Shown: positions 26,096 to 34,306 of the stretch, piece by piece
How the letters are laid out: every line of letters starts with the position of its first letter
Numbering within the stretch: position 1 is the stretch's first letter
The notes under the pieces: generated by a model
The model's database searches: none
Seen by the model: the letters and a program-made list of their open reading frames with translations, nothing else
Told to the model about the DNA's origin: nothing
Assembly: GCA_944323115.1 (NCBI GenBank)
Contig: CALURG010000079.1
Span: 1-64,000 of the forward strand
Source of the DNA: Candidatus Gastranaerophilales bacterium
Lineage (GTDB): Bacteria > Cyanobacteriota > Vampirovibrionia > Gastranaerophilales > Gastranaerophilaceae
DNA length: 64,000 nucleotides
Direction of reading: 5' to 3'
Position numbers and translations under genes: made by a program

Positions 26096-26869
26096 ATGAT
26101 GAAAATTGGAATAGTTGGCTGTGGTGTAATAGGCGGAGTAATGAAAAAATGGATTGAATTAAACAATCCTTCTTGTGAACTTTTGATTTCCGACCCGCCT
26201 AAAAATTACAATGATGATTTGTCAGATATAGATATTGCTTTTGTCAGCATACATATTCCGACTGACAATGACGGTTCACAGGATTTGACCGTGTTAAATG
26301 AAATAATCTCAAATCTTCCTGATGTACCTGTGTTTATCAGGACAACACTGCTTCCCGGCACCTGTGACAGACTTTCTAAAGAATTTAACAAAAAAATATA
26401 CTTCATGCCCGAGTTTTTGACAGAACGCACAGCTTATGAAAATTTCTGCACACAACCTATGATTTTCACGGGTGAAACAGAGCTGTTGAAAAAGATATTC
26501 AAAAACAAAGAATATATCGAAATGACAAACCTGGAAGCAGAAATTACCAAATATGCACACAATGTTTTCGGTGCACTTAAAGTTACGTTTTTCAACGGAA
26601 TTTACAAACTTTGCGAAGAAAAAAATTGCAGCTATTCAAATGTTCAAAAAGGTGTTTTGCTGAGCGGATATATAAACAAACCACACACGGATGTACCCGG
26701 CCCTGACGGAAAATTCGGCTACGGCGGAAAATGTTTCCCGAAAGATGTAAACGCTTTTGTTGAATACGTAAAAGGCAGCAGGCTGCATGAACTTTTGGAA
26801 GTTGTACTGGAATCAAATCAAGAATACAGAAACGGAAGTGAGCTTTGTCAAACCCAAAAGTCTCTATAA
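26096..26869 (+). CDS. Short nucleotide-sugar (UDP-glucose-type) dehydrogenase
   Basis: The N-terminal Rossmann fold opens KIGIVGCGVIGG and continues to RTTLLPGTCDRLS; the central helical domain has EITKYAHNVFGALKVTFFN and the catalytic-cysteine motif FGYGGKCFPKD. It ends at 257 aa, right after the central dimerisation helix, so the C-terminal UDP-binding domain found in 390-450 aa family members is absent. The reading frame shows no frameshift. The ATG at 26096 is chosen because the Rossmann strand follows at once; the GTG at 26066 would add a non-conserved basic leader. Its last 25 bases overlap the next glycosyltransferase. Substrate unknown. Confidence 0.8.
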   Translation: MMKIGIVGCGVIGGVMKKWIELNNPSCELLISDPPKNYNDDLSDIDIAFVSIHIPTDNDGSQDLTVLNEIISNLPDVPVFIRTTLLPGTCDRLSKEFNKKIYFMPEFLTERTAYENFCTQPMIFTGETELLKKIFKNKEYIEMTNLEAEITKYAHNVFGALKVTFFNGIYKLCEEKNCSYSNVQKGVLLSGYINKPHTDVPGPDGKFGYGGKCFPKDVNAFVEYVKGSRLHELLEVVLESNQEYRNGSELCQTQKSL

Positions 26870-27882
26870 TCGTACCTGTTTTCAATACCGGCTGCTATCT
26901 TGATGATATGCTGACATCACTTGAGTCCCAATCTTTCAGTGATATAGAAATAATCTGTGTTGACGACGGTTCGGCAGACGATTCCGCTCAAATAATAAAA
27001 AATCACACGGAAAAAGACAGCCGCGTGCAATATCTTTTTCAGGAAAATCAAGGCGGAGGAGTTGCAAGAAATCTGGGGATTTCAAAAGCATCGGGGAAAT
27101 ACATTATTTGCCTTGATTCTGATGATATTTACGAAAAAAATCTGATTGAAAAATTATACGAAAAAGCACAAAAGACAGACGCTGATATTGTAATTTGCAT
27201 GTACAACCAGATTGACATGCAGACTTCAAAAATCTCTCACGGCAAAGGTTTGAATCTTAAAAAACTGCCCCAAAAAGAAGTTTTTTCAAGAAAAGATACG
27301 GAAAATATTTTTTCCGTGACAAATCCCGGCCCTTGCAACAAGTTTTACAAAACGGAATTTATAAAGTCTAACAACCTCAAGTATTCTTCTTTAAAAACAA
27401 CAAATGACTTGAGTTTTACGACTATTGCTCTTGCTTTGGCACAAAAAATATCAACAGTAAAAGAAGAACTGTCTACCGTGAGATACATGTCAGCGGTTTC
27501 CGGCACTACACAACGCCAAAAATCGACACACAATTCTATAACCGCTTATCAGGAAATATACGACTCTTTTGCTGAACGGAACATTTTTGAAGAAATGAAA
27601 ACGCAGTTTTTTGAAACTGTTTCAGGTGCAATTGTTTACAACCTGACCTTTCCGACAAATGAAAAGTTTATAGAAAATCTAAAAATATATTTTTCAAAAG
27701 AGCCTTTCAACAGCCTGTCAAAAGATGAGTTGAAAAAAGTCTTGAAAATAAACAGATTTCAAAGAGAATATTTCGAGTATACATTCCTTTTCTTTTTAAC
27801 ACTCGGGTTGAACAAAAACCTGAAAAAGAAAAGAAACGGAATGAAAAATTTGTTTAAAAATTTAAAGTTGTTGGGAATATAA
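26845..27882 (+). CDS. Family 2 glycosyltransferase
   Basis: An inverting GT-A glycosyltransferase, 345 aa. VSIIVPVFNTGCYLDDMLTS at the N-terminus, the nucleotide-binding VDDGSADDS, and the metal-binding DSDD in CLDSDDIYEK (near residue 95) are standard GT2 motifs. The C-terminal 120 residues are variable and give acceptor choice. The start is a TTG that overlaps the previous gene by 25 bases, so the two are translationally coupled. It belongs to the surface-glycan cluster. Confidence 0.9.
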   Translation: MSNPKVSIIVPVFNTGCYLDDMLTSLESQSFSDIEIICVDDGSADDSAQIIKNHTEKDSRVQYLFQENQGGGVARNLGISKASGKYIICLDSDDIYEKNLIEKLYEKAQKTDADIVICMYNQIDMQTSKISHGKGLNLKKLPQKEVFSRKDTENIFSVTNPGPCNKFYKTEFIKSNNLKYSSLKTTNDLSFTTIALALAQKISTVKEELSTVRYMSAVSGTTQRQKSTHNSITAYQEIYDSFAERNIFEEMKTQFFETVSGAIVYNLTFPTNEKFIENLKIYFSKEPFNSLSKDELKKVLKINRFQREYFEYTFLFFLTLGLNKNLKKKRNGMKNLFKNLKLLGI

Positions 27883-27892
27883 GGAGAAAGAA

Positions 27893-29023
27893 ATGAGTAT
27901 TCAGCTTTTTGTACCAAAATTCAGAGTAGATGAATGTCTGGAAGAAATCAAAGAATGTCTTGAAAAAGGCTGGACAGGTCTTGGATTCAAAACCGTTCAG
28001 ATTGAAGAAGAATGGAAAAAATATACGGGACTGCCTCATGCACATTTTTTGAATTCCGCTACAGTCGGGCTTGATATGGCTGTAAGAATCTTAAAAATGG
28101 AAAACGGCTGGAAAGACGGAGACGAAATCATTTCTACTCCTTTGACATTTGTTTCGACAAACCATGCTGTTTTGTACAACAACATGTCCGTTGTCTTTGC
28201 GGATGTAGACGAGTATCTTTGTCTTGATCCGAAAGATGTTGAAAAGAAAATCACACCAAAAACAAGAGCAGTCATTTTTGTCGGTCTCGGCGGTAACTCC
28301 GGAAGGCTAGACGAAATCAAAAAGCTTTGCAAAAAACATAATTTAAAACTCATACTCGACGCAGCACATATGTCAGGTACAAGAATAGACGGAAAACATG
28401 CCGGTACAGACATCGACGTGTCCGTATTTTCTTTTCAGGCCGTAAAAAATCTGCCCACCGCCGACTCAGGCATGATTTGTTTTAAAGAAGAAAAATATGA
28501 CGCAATTGCACGCAAAATCTCTTGGCTTGGTATAAACAAAGACACATATGCCCGCTCGGTAAGCTCAAAAGGTGCCTACAAATGGAAATATGATGTTGAG
28601 TACGTCGGCTATAAAAATCACGGAAACTCAATCATGGCGGCAATCGGACTTGTGTCATTGAAATACCTCGACAGAGACAATGCCTACAGAAGACAACTGG
28701 CAGAGTGGTATGATAATGCTTTTGCATTCTGCAAAAGCATTGGTACAGTACCAATGGCAAAAAATTGTGAATCTTCAAGACATCTTTACCAGATTAAAGT
28801 CGAAAACAGAGATGAACTTCTGCTTGCACTTAATGAAGCTGAAATATATCCGGGAGTCCACTACAGAGACAATACAGAATATCGCATGTATGATTATGCA
28901 AAGGGCACCTGTCCCAATGCTCATTACGCATCCGAACACATTTTGTCTCTGCCCATGCATATGAACCTGACAAAAGCGGATGTGGATTTTATAACAGAAA
29001 AAGTAATTGAGTACGCAAAGTAG
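27893..29023 (+). CDS. DegT/DnrJ/EryC1/StrS-family sugar aminotransferase
   Basis: A PLP-dependent aminotransferase, 376 aa, that converts a keto-sugar nucleotide into an amino sugar. Key features are NSATVGLDMA, STPLTFVSTNHAV, ILDAAHMSGT, and the PLP-lysine region VFSFQAVKNLPTADSG (lysine near 187). The C-terminus GVHYRDNTEY and the closing LSLPMHMNLTKADVDFI are typical. AAGGAG lies just upstream of the ATG. Together with the acyltransferase downstream, it suggests an N-acylated amino sugar in the glycan made by this cluster. Confidence 0.92.
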   Translation: MSIQLFVPKFRVDECLEEIKECLEKGWTGLGFKTVQIEEEWKKYTGLPHAHFLNSATVGLDMAVRILKMENGWKDGDEIISTPLTFVSTNHAVLYNNMSVVFADVDEYLCLDPKDVEKKITPKTRAVIFVGLGGNSGRLDEIKKLCKKHNLKLILDAAHMSGTRIDGKHAGTDIDVSVFSFQAVKNLPTADSGMICFKEEKYDAIARKISWLGINKDTYARSVSSKGAYKWKYDVEYVGYKNHGNSIMAAIGLVSLKYLDRDNAYRRQLAEWYDNAFAFCKSIGTVPMAKNCESSRHLYQIKVENRDELLLALNEAEIYPGVHYRDNTEYRMYDYAKGTCPNAHYASEHILSLPMHMNLTKADVDFITEKVIEYAK

Positions 29024-29031
29024 AGGTAAAC

Positions 29032-29814
29032 ATGAAAAAAATAGATATTGTCAAAGAAATCGGGTGTTTTTTAGTTTCAAATTATCCAAAGTTTTTTGTT
29101 TCCGAAAAAGATAAATTTGAATGCATTTTAATAATGGAATTTAATTGGGGCGGAAACCCGCTGGGCTTGGATGAAAATTATCTTGACAAAAGATTTAAGC
29201 TTTTTGACAAATATACTTTTCCTTCAATAAACGCCCAGACTGATACAGATTTTACATGGTATATCATTTTTAATGAAAAAACTCCTCAAAAATATAAAGA
29301 TATAATGCAAGATTACTGTTCAAAAGCAAATATGAAAATGGTGCTTGTATATACAGATCTAAACGCAAATGAATACAAGGTAAAAGACGTAATGAAAAGC
29401 TATGTTGATGAAATAAAAACAGACTGGCTTTTGTCTTGCAGATGTGACAATGATGATATTCTTTCAAAATTTTATATAGAAAAAATGAAAGAACAATTCC
29501 GCCCCGTAAACAACATGTATATAGATTTTATCAGGGGATACAATCTTAATGTAATAACGCAAGAACTAAATGCTTTCAAGAATCGTTCTTGCCACTTTTT
29601 AGGTTATGTTGAAAATTTGCATAAACAAAAAGAAACCGTGCTAAATTATGACCACTCGCTTGTAAAACAAAACGGATGGGTAAGAAGACTGGATAATAAA
29701 AAATATCCTCTGTGGTGTGAAGTTGTCCATGACACAAATATGATAAATTCTTTCAGAGGCAAGCCTGCAACAAATGAGCAAAAGCAATATTTTTATGAAA
29801 ACTTTGTATTTTGA
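29032..29814 (+). CDS. Putative rhamnosyltransferase-like glycosyltransferase
   Basis: A 260-aa protein matching the pattern of the putative rhamnosyltransferase family (PF11316): RFKLFDKYTFPSINAQTD, DFTWYIIFNEKTPQKY, and an acidic metal site CRCDNDDILS near residue 142. A GT-A-like fold is expected. It follows the aminotransferase by 8 bases with AGAGGT before the ATG. The donor sugar cannot be told. Confidence 0.78.
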   Translation: MKKIDIVKEIGCFLVSNYPKFFVSEKDKFECILIMEFNWGGNPLGLDENYLDKRFKLFDKYTFPSINAQTDTDFTWYIIFNEKTPQKYKDIMQDYCSKANMKMVLVYTDLNANEYKVKDVMKSYVDEIKTDWLLSCRCDNDDILSKFYIEKMKEQFRPVNNMYIDFIRGYNLNVITQELNAFKNRSCHFLGYVENLHKQKETVLNYDHSLVKQNGWVRRLDNKKYPLWCEVVHDTNMINSFRGKPATNEQKQYFYENFVF

Positions 29815-29853
29815 GTGCAGTTATTTTGTTAATAATATTATCAGGAAGTTTTA

Positions 29854-30435
29854 ATGTTTTTTATTTATAAATATTTTTTATATTTCCTTTGCCTTTTTGT
29901 ACCGGATAAAGAACTAAAAGGCCGGCTCAGAAACAAAGCAAAAAACTGTGAGTCTTACTACAAAGTGAGGCGTATGGCAAAATCTGTCGGAAAAAATCTT
30001 AAAATCACAGGCAACGTCAGAATAAACAGAGAAACGGTTATAGGAAACAATGTCGGGTTTAATGACGGTTTATGCATAGACGGTGCCGGAAAAGTTATTT
30101 TCGGGAACAATATTGCAATAGGAAGAGACCTTTTAATAATTGCCCAAAGTCATGATTATGATCACGGTGACAAACTGCCGTTTGGGAATAAAGATATTTT
30201 TAAAGATATAATTATCGAAGATAACGTTTGGATTGGCTCAAGAGTGACACTTGTACCAGGTGCAGTAATTCGGGAAGGTGCTATTATTCAGGCAGGAAGC
30301 ACTGTCGTAAACGAAATCCCAAAATGTGCAATAGCGGGAGGACATCCTGCAAAAGTTTTTAAATATAGAGATTTTGAACATTATGAAAAACTCAAAAAAG
30401 AAGGAAAATTTATAAATTCCGACTTACAAAAATAA
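29854..30435 (+). CDS. Hexapeptide-repeat acyltransferase (WbbJ/maltose acetyltransferase-like)
   Basis: A left-handed beta-helix O- or N-acyltransferase, 193 aa. Hexapeptide repeats run from about residue 45 (VGKNLKITGNVRINRETVIGN in parts) to 165, with the catalytic histidine in AQSHDYDHG and the C-terminal GHPAKVFKYRD motif that positions acetyl-CoA. A hydrophobic N-terminal segment (residues 1-18) may attach it to the membrane. It modifies a sugar of the glycan made by this cluster. Confidence 0.87.
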   Translation: MFFIYKYFLYFLCLFVPDKELKGRLRNKAKNCESYYKVRRMAKSVGKNLKITGNVRINRETVIGNNVGFNDGLCIDGAGKVIFGNNIAIGRDLLIIAQSHDYDHGDKLPFGNKDIFKDIIIEDNVWIGSRVTLVPGAVIREGAIIQAGSTVVNEIPKCAIAGGHPAKVFKYRDFEHYEKLKKEGKFINSDLQK

Positions 30436-30470
30436 TAGGTTTTTTGTTGTACAATACAGGAAAAGTTATC

Positions 30471-31397
30471 ATGAAATTGCTTGATTACAAAAATGAAAAT
30501 ACAAAAATAATTGTCAGATTTTTGGGGATAAAATTTACCATTGCAAAACGTATCAACAAATCTGCAATAGACAAAAAAATTAAAAGTTTTAAAACATATT
30601 GTTTGACAGAAGAAAAAAGAACCCCAAAACTGATAGTTTCTTTGACCTCTTTCCCCCAAAGAATGAAAGATATTCATTATTGCATTTATTCGCTGTTGAA
30701 TCAAACATTGAAACCGGATGAAATAATTCTGTGGCTTGCGGAAGAAGAATTTCCGAACAAAGAAAAAGATTTGCCTGAAACTGTTTTAAAATTTAAAGAA
30801 AACGGCTTGACCATAAAATGGTGTAAAAATATAAAATCATACAAAAAACTTATACCCGCACTCAAAGAATACCCTGACGAAATTATCGTCACTGCTGATG
30901 ATGACGTGTACTATCCTGCGAATTGGCTCGAGATTTTGTATGCAGCTTATTTAGAAAACCCTGAGTATATACACTGTCATACAGCACACAAAATCAAGTT
31001 TAACGACAAAAAAGAAATTGAACCTTATGCAAAATGGGATAAACGTGTAAAAAACGAAAAACCTTCCTCCTTGAATTTCTTTACTGGAGCAGGTGGAGTT
31101 TTGTATCCTCCTCATTCTCTTTACAAAGATGTGTTGAATGAAGAACTGTTTACAAAACTGGCTCCAAATGCAGATGATATATGGTTTTGGGCAATGTGTG
31201 TACTCAACAAACGGAAAATAAATGTTGTGCAAAACTGCATAAACAAATGTCTGAGCGTAAATCTCGAAAGAGATTTACAAAAAACGGACGAATTTACCTT
31301 ATATAAGATAAACGAAACTCAAAACGACGTACAATTAAAACAAGTTTTGGATTTTTATCCCGACCTGATATCATATATATATATATATATAGTATAA
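30471..31397 (+). CDS. Glycosyltransferase-like protein with AT-repeat C-terminus
   Basis: A 308-aa GT-A-like protein: LIVSLTSFPQRMKDIHYCIYSLLNQT opens the fold in conserved pieces, DEIILWLAEEEFP follows, and VTADDDVYYPANWL carries the DxD metal motif near residue 140. The later NADDIWFWAM is a common acceptor-site motif. ATG 30471 is chosen over 30444 because AGGAAAAG sits upstream. The final codons fall in nine AT dinucleotides (31373-31390), so the tail reads ISYIYIYIV. Slippage there would only alter the last few residues. Last gene of the cluster. Confidence 0.78.
   Translation: MKLLDYKNENTKIIVRFLGIKFTIAKRINKSAIDKKIKSFKTYCLTEEKRTPKLIVSLTSFPQRMKDIHYCIYSLLNQTLKPDEIILWLAEEEFPNKEKDLPETVLKFKENGLTIKWCKNIKSYKKLIPALKEYPDEIIVTADDDVYYPANWLEILYAAYLENPEYIHCHTAHKIKFNDKKEIEPYAKWDKRVKNEKPSSLNFFTGAGGVLYPPHSLYKDVLNEELFTKLAPNADDIWFWAMCVLNKRKINVVQNCINKCLSVNLERDLQKTDEFTLYKINETQNDVQLKQVLDFYPDLISYIYIYIV
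31373..31391. repeat. AT dinucleotide tract at the 3' end of a glycosyltransferase gene
   Basis: Nine consecutive AT units plus a final A overlap the last codons of the preceding glycosyltransferase. Such tracts are prone to replication slippage; the effect here would be a changed or extended C-terminus. Confidence 0.7.
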
Positions 31398-31460
31398 CAA
31401 ATTAAACATGCATTTTTTAAAATATTTAATACTTAATATTTTCTACCCTAAAATTTTGAT

Positions 31461-31496
31461 ATAAAAAATTTTCATATAGTCAACTGACTCCGACTA
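31461..31496 (-). repeat. 36-bp dispersed repeat, copy R1
   Basis: Read on the minus strand, this 36-base sequence (TAGTCGGAGTCAGTTGACTA, then TATGAAAATTTTTTAT) matches 36075-36110 at 35 of 36 positions, in inverted orientation. A weaker third copy is at 62689-62725. It contains an internal palindrome, AGTC-AGTT-GACT. Confidence 0.75.
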
Positions 31497-31534
31497 TGTC
31501 TTGGGTTTTCTTCACGCTCGGACAAATAATAATA

Positions 31535-31563
31535 TAAAACCGAAGGCAATTTATCCCTTCGGT
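31535..31563 (-). terminator. Terminator of ctpA
   Basis: On the minus strand ACCGAAGG and CCTTCGGT (31563-31556 with 31546-31539) form an 8-bp stem with a 9-base loop followed by TTTTAT. It lies about 80 bases after the ctpA stop. Confidence 0.75.
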
Positions 31564-31645
31564 CTTATACTATATACTATTGTTGAAAGTATGACGGCTG
31601 TTTTAAGACAACAAAAAGTCATTAAATTTTTCGGGAAAAAAGTTC

Positions 31646-32875
31646 TTATTTTGCTGCAACAGATTGATTTTTTATCATTTGTACGAGCAATTCATTGGCT
31701 TTTTTCAACTGCACATCATCTTTGTTTTTGATGTTTTCTTCCGTCAGTTCAACAGTAACATCAGGAGCAATACCTTTTTTGTTTATGTCTGTACCGTTTG
31801 GTGTCAGATACTTTTGAATTGTTATATTTGCACCGGAACCGCCCATGAGTTTGTTTACTTCCTGCACAAGTCCTTTGCCAAACGTATTTTCTCCGACGAG
31901 GAGTGCTCTTTTGTTGTCTTTCATCGCACCTGAGAAAATTTCGCTCGCAGAAGCCGAGCCTTTGTTTATCAAGATAACTATAGGTTTGTCCGTTACATAT
32001 TTTCTTGTTGCTCTTGTTGTTTCTTTGTATCCGTCTCTGTCGACTGTGCTCACGATAATTCCGCCGTCAAGAAACATATCCGAAATCAAAATGGCATTGC
32101 TCAAGAGCCCGCCCGGATTTGAACGAAGGTCAATGATGTAGCCTTGTTTGTTTTTGTAAAGATTCAATGCCTGTTCAAACTCTGTTGTTGCATTTTTGCT
32201 GATAAAAGAACTCAGCCTGATATATCCGACACAATCATCGAGTTTTACTTTTTCAGGAATTTTTGTTGATACGGATTTGATTTCTATTTCTGCACGCTGA
32301 ATTTTATAAAGCTTATTTTCTTGATTTTTTCTTTTTATCAAAAGCGTAACATAAGTGCCTTCTTCACCTCTGATTTGGTCAGCGGCTTTGTCTATGGTGA
32401 TACCTTTTGTGGATTTTCCATCAATTTCAAGGATTTCGTCTTCTGCAAGAAGTCCTGCTTTTTCTCCGGGTGTATCCTCAATCGGAGCAATGATGACAAG
32501 TTTTCCTTCTCTCAAGCCGATTTGTACACCGATGCCTTTTAGTGAACCTTTTATGGAACTTGTTTCTTCCGCAAATTCTTTCGGGTCAAGAAATTTTGTA
32601 TAAGGATCGTTCAAACTGGCAAGCATGGTCTGTATGGCGACATAAGCGTCTTCATCTGTTTTTATGACTTTATCGTATTTGCAACGCCATCTTTTCCAAT
32701 CCTGCTGGTTGTTTGTATGGTCAACGTATTTTGAGTTGATAAGTTTCCACACCTGTTCATACAGCTGCTGGGGTGATGAAGCAAATACACCGCCTGATGT
32801 ATTGAACGAACTTGTAAAAAATATTGCTGCCAGCACAAGGATTATTAAACCGTATTTTTTTAAATTAATTTTCAA
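31646..32875 (-). CDS. ctpA: Carboxyl-terminal processing protease (S41 family)
   Basis: A periplasmic tail-specific protease, 409 aa. An N-terminal signal/anchor (residues 8-30) is followed by a PDZ domain (about 107-185, with GIGVQIG and EDTPGEKAGLLAEDEIL) and the S41 catalytic core. The Ser-Lys dyad is S309 (NKGSASASEIF) and K334 (ENTFGKGLVQE), 25 residues apart as in Prc/CtpA. In cyanobacteria CtpA trims photosystem D1; in other bacteria it processes cell-wall hydrolases and signalling proteins, the likely role in a non-photosynthetic cell. Confidence 0.95.
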   Translation of the reverse strand: MKINLKKYGLIILVLAAIFFTSSFNTSGGVFASSPQQLYEQVWKLINSKYVDHTNNQQDWKRWRCKYDKVIKTDEDAYVAIQTMLASLNDPYTKFLDPKEFAEETSSIKGSLKGIGVQIGLREGKLVIIAPIEDTPGEKAGLLAEDEILEIDGKSTKGITIDKAADQIRGEEGTYVTLLIKRKNQENKLYKIQRAEIEIKSVSTKIPEKVKLDDCVGYIRLSSFISKNATTEFEQALNLYKNKQGYIIDLRSNPGGLLSNAILISDMFLDGGIIVSTVDRDGYKETTRATRKYVTDKPIVILINKGSASASEIFSGAMKDNKRALLVGENTFGKGLVQEVNKLMGGSGANITIQKYLTPNGTDINKKGIAPDVTVELTEENIKNKDDVQLKKANELLVQMIKNQSVAAK

Positions 32876-33208
32876 AATTCTACCTCTTTTTTCCCTGCTT
32901 AATATTAGGTTATGAATATAATACCATAAAGTACCCGATAAAATATATCGGAGGTATTGCTAACCTTTTTCCTCTCCGTTTTATTAAAAATACTTTTTTT
33001 AGTTAGACTAAAGTACTAAACAAAAGTTTCCGAAAATTTAGTTTTGTAAAGAAAAAAGAAGACAAAAATTTTGACAATTTCACAAATTGCCCGCAGTCAA
33101 TATTTTTTGTAAAATGACAAGAGCAGATCTTTGTAATTTGATTTTGTTAAAAAGCATATACAGTGGTATGTCAAAGAACAAAATCAAACAGAAATAAGGA
33201 TATTTGGA
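32876..33208. other. 333-base divergent gap between ctpA and the C1 trio
   Basis: Besides the leader stem at 33137-33188, this AT-rich gap contains a small inverted repeat CCGATA/TATCGG (32935-32951) near the ctpA start. No reading frame is convincing. Confidence 0.5.
33137..33188 (+). promoter_or_regulatory. Long leader stem-loop before the MetE-like gene
   Basis: TTTGATTTTGTT (33137-33148) pairs perfectly over 12 bp with AACAAAATCAAA (33177-33188), enclosing a 28-base loop that can form a smaller CATA/TATG stem. It ends only 7 bases before the Shine-Dalgarno AAGGA of the MetE-like gene. It could be an RNA leader element or a protein operator. Confidence 0.45.
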
Positions 33209-34306
33209 TTGAAAAATTTAACACTAAAAGCTACTGCAATCGGAAGTCTTCCGCATAAAGATTCAAAAGATGCGATATCTTTGATTTTTGATACATTTAA
33301 GGATATTCCTTTTTGGCCTCAGCTTTCGAATATAAACAAACACGAAGAAATGACAATTCAATATCTGCAAGGAATACCGGGCTTAAAATTTGATGAAGAG
33401 CACGGAAAATTGTTCTACGATGCTCTGTCGGATGAATTTTTTATAGAGCTTGAAGAATTTTTTATGGACTATGAGGCTATTGTAAACGAAAAGAACTTTT
33501 CCTCTCTTGATAAGTACGCAATTACACCTCCGTACAGCAGTGCAATTTCTTTGTATTTTGAAAAGTTAAAAAATAAAAATTATGAATATGCCAAAGGGCA
33601 AATCATCGGCCCTTTTACTTGGGGGACAAGCATTTGCGACAAAGATAACGTCTGTGCTTTTTATGATGAGACATACAGAGAAGTTTTGATAAAAGGGCTT
33701 ACTTTAAAAGCCGTATGGCAGATTGAACAAATTAAAAAACACTCACCCGAAACTACACCGATAATTTTTATGGATGAACCTGTAATGTCACAGTACGGTA
33801 CTTCCGCTTTTATTACGGTAAAAAGAGAAGATATTGTAAATGCCTTAAGCGACATAACAAAGGTAATAAAAGACTTTGGCGGATTGAGTGCCGTCCATTG
33901 CTGCGGAAAGTCGGACTGGTCGGTTTTGATTGATTCGGGTATTGATATGATAAACTTTGACGCTTTTGCTTACACAAAAAGTCTTGGTGCGTATGCAAAA
34001 GATATGGACAGATTCTTGAAAAAAGACGGATATATAGCATGGGGACTCGTTCCCACTCTTGATAGAGACGCTTTGGAAAAAGTTACTCTTGAAGACTTGA
34101 TTAAAAAGTTTGAAAACGGTGTGAGTGACCTTGAAAAAAAATCAAACGGCAAAATTTCAAAAGATATGATTCTAAAACACAGTCTTTTCACACCTTCCTG
34201 CGGGGCCGGAGGCTTGAATAAGGAACTTGCACAAAAAGCTATGAAACTCGTTGAGGAGCTTTCAGTTTATTTTTCAAAAAAGTATTTTAATAATTATGAG
34301 GTTTAA
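33209..34306 (+). CDS. MetE/uroporphyrinogen-decarboxylase-like methyltransferase
   Basis: A 365-aa TIM-barrel protein of the cobalamin-independent methionine synthase/UroD superfamily. GSLPHKDSKDAI at the N-terminus, KGQIIGPFTWGTSI, IFMDEPVMSQYG and a zinc-type site made of SAVHCCGKSDW (near 226) and SCGAGGLN (near 334) fit enzymes that move methyl groups to thiols from folate or a corrinoid. It is half the length of MetE and lacks its N-terminal domain, as in core methionine synthases and corrinoid methyltransferases. TTG start with AAGGA 8 bases upstream. Its stop directly abuts the CooC-like ATPase. Confidence 0.8.
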   Translation: MKNLTLKATAIGSLPHKDSKDAISLIFDTFKDIPFWPQLSNINKHEEMTIQYLQGIPGLKFDEEHGKLFYDALSDEFFIELEEFFMDYEAIVNEKNFSSLDKYAITPPYSSAISLYFEKLKNKNYEYAKGQIIGPFTWGTSICDKDNVCAFYDETYREVLIKGLTLKAVWQIEQIKKHSPETTPIIFMDEPVMSQYGTSAFITVKREDIVNALSDITKVIKDFGGLSAVHCCGKSDWSVLIDSGIDMINFDAFAYTKSLGAYAKDMDRFLKKDGYIAWGLVPTLDRDALEKVTLEDLIKKFENGVSDLEKKSNGKISKDMILKHSLFTPSCGAGGLNKELAQKAMKLVEELSVYFSKKYFNNYEV

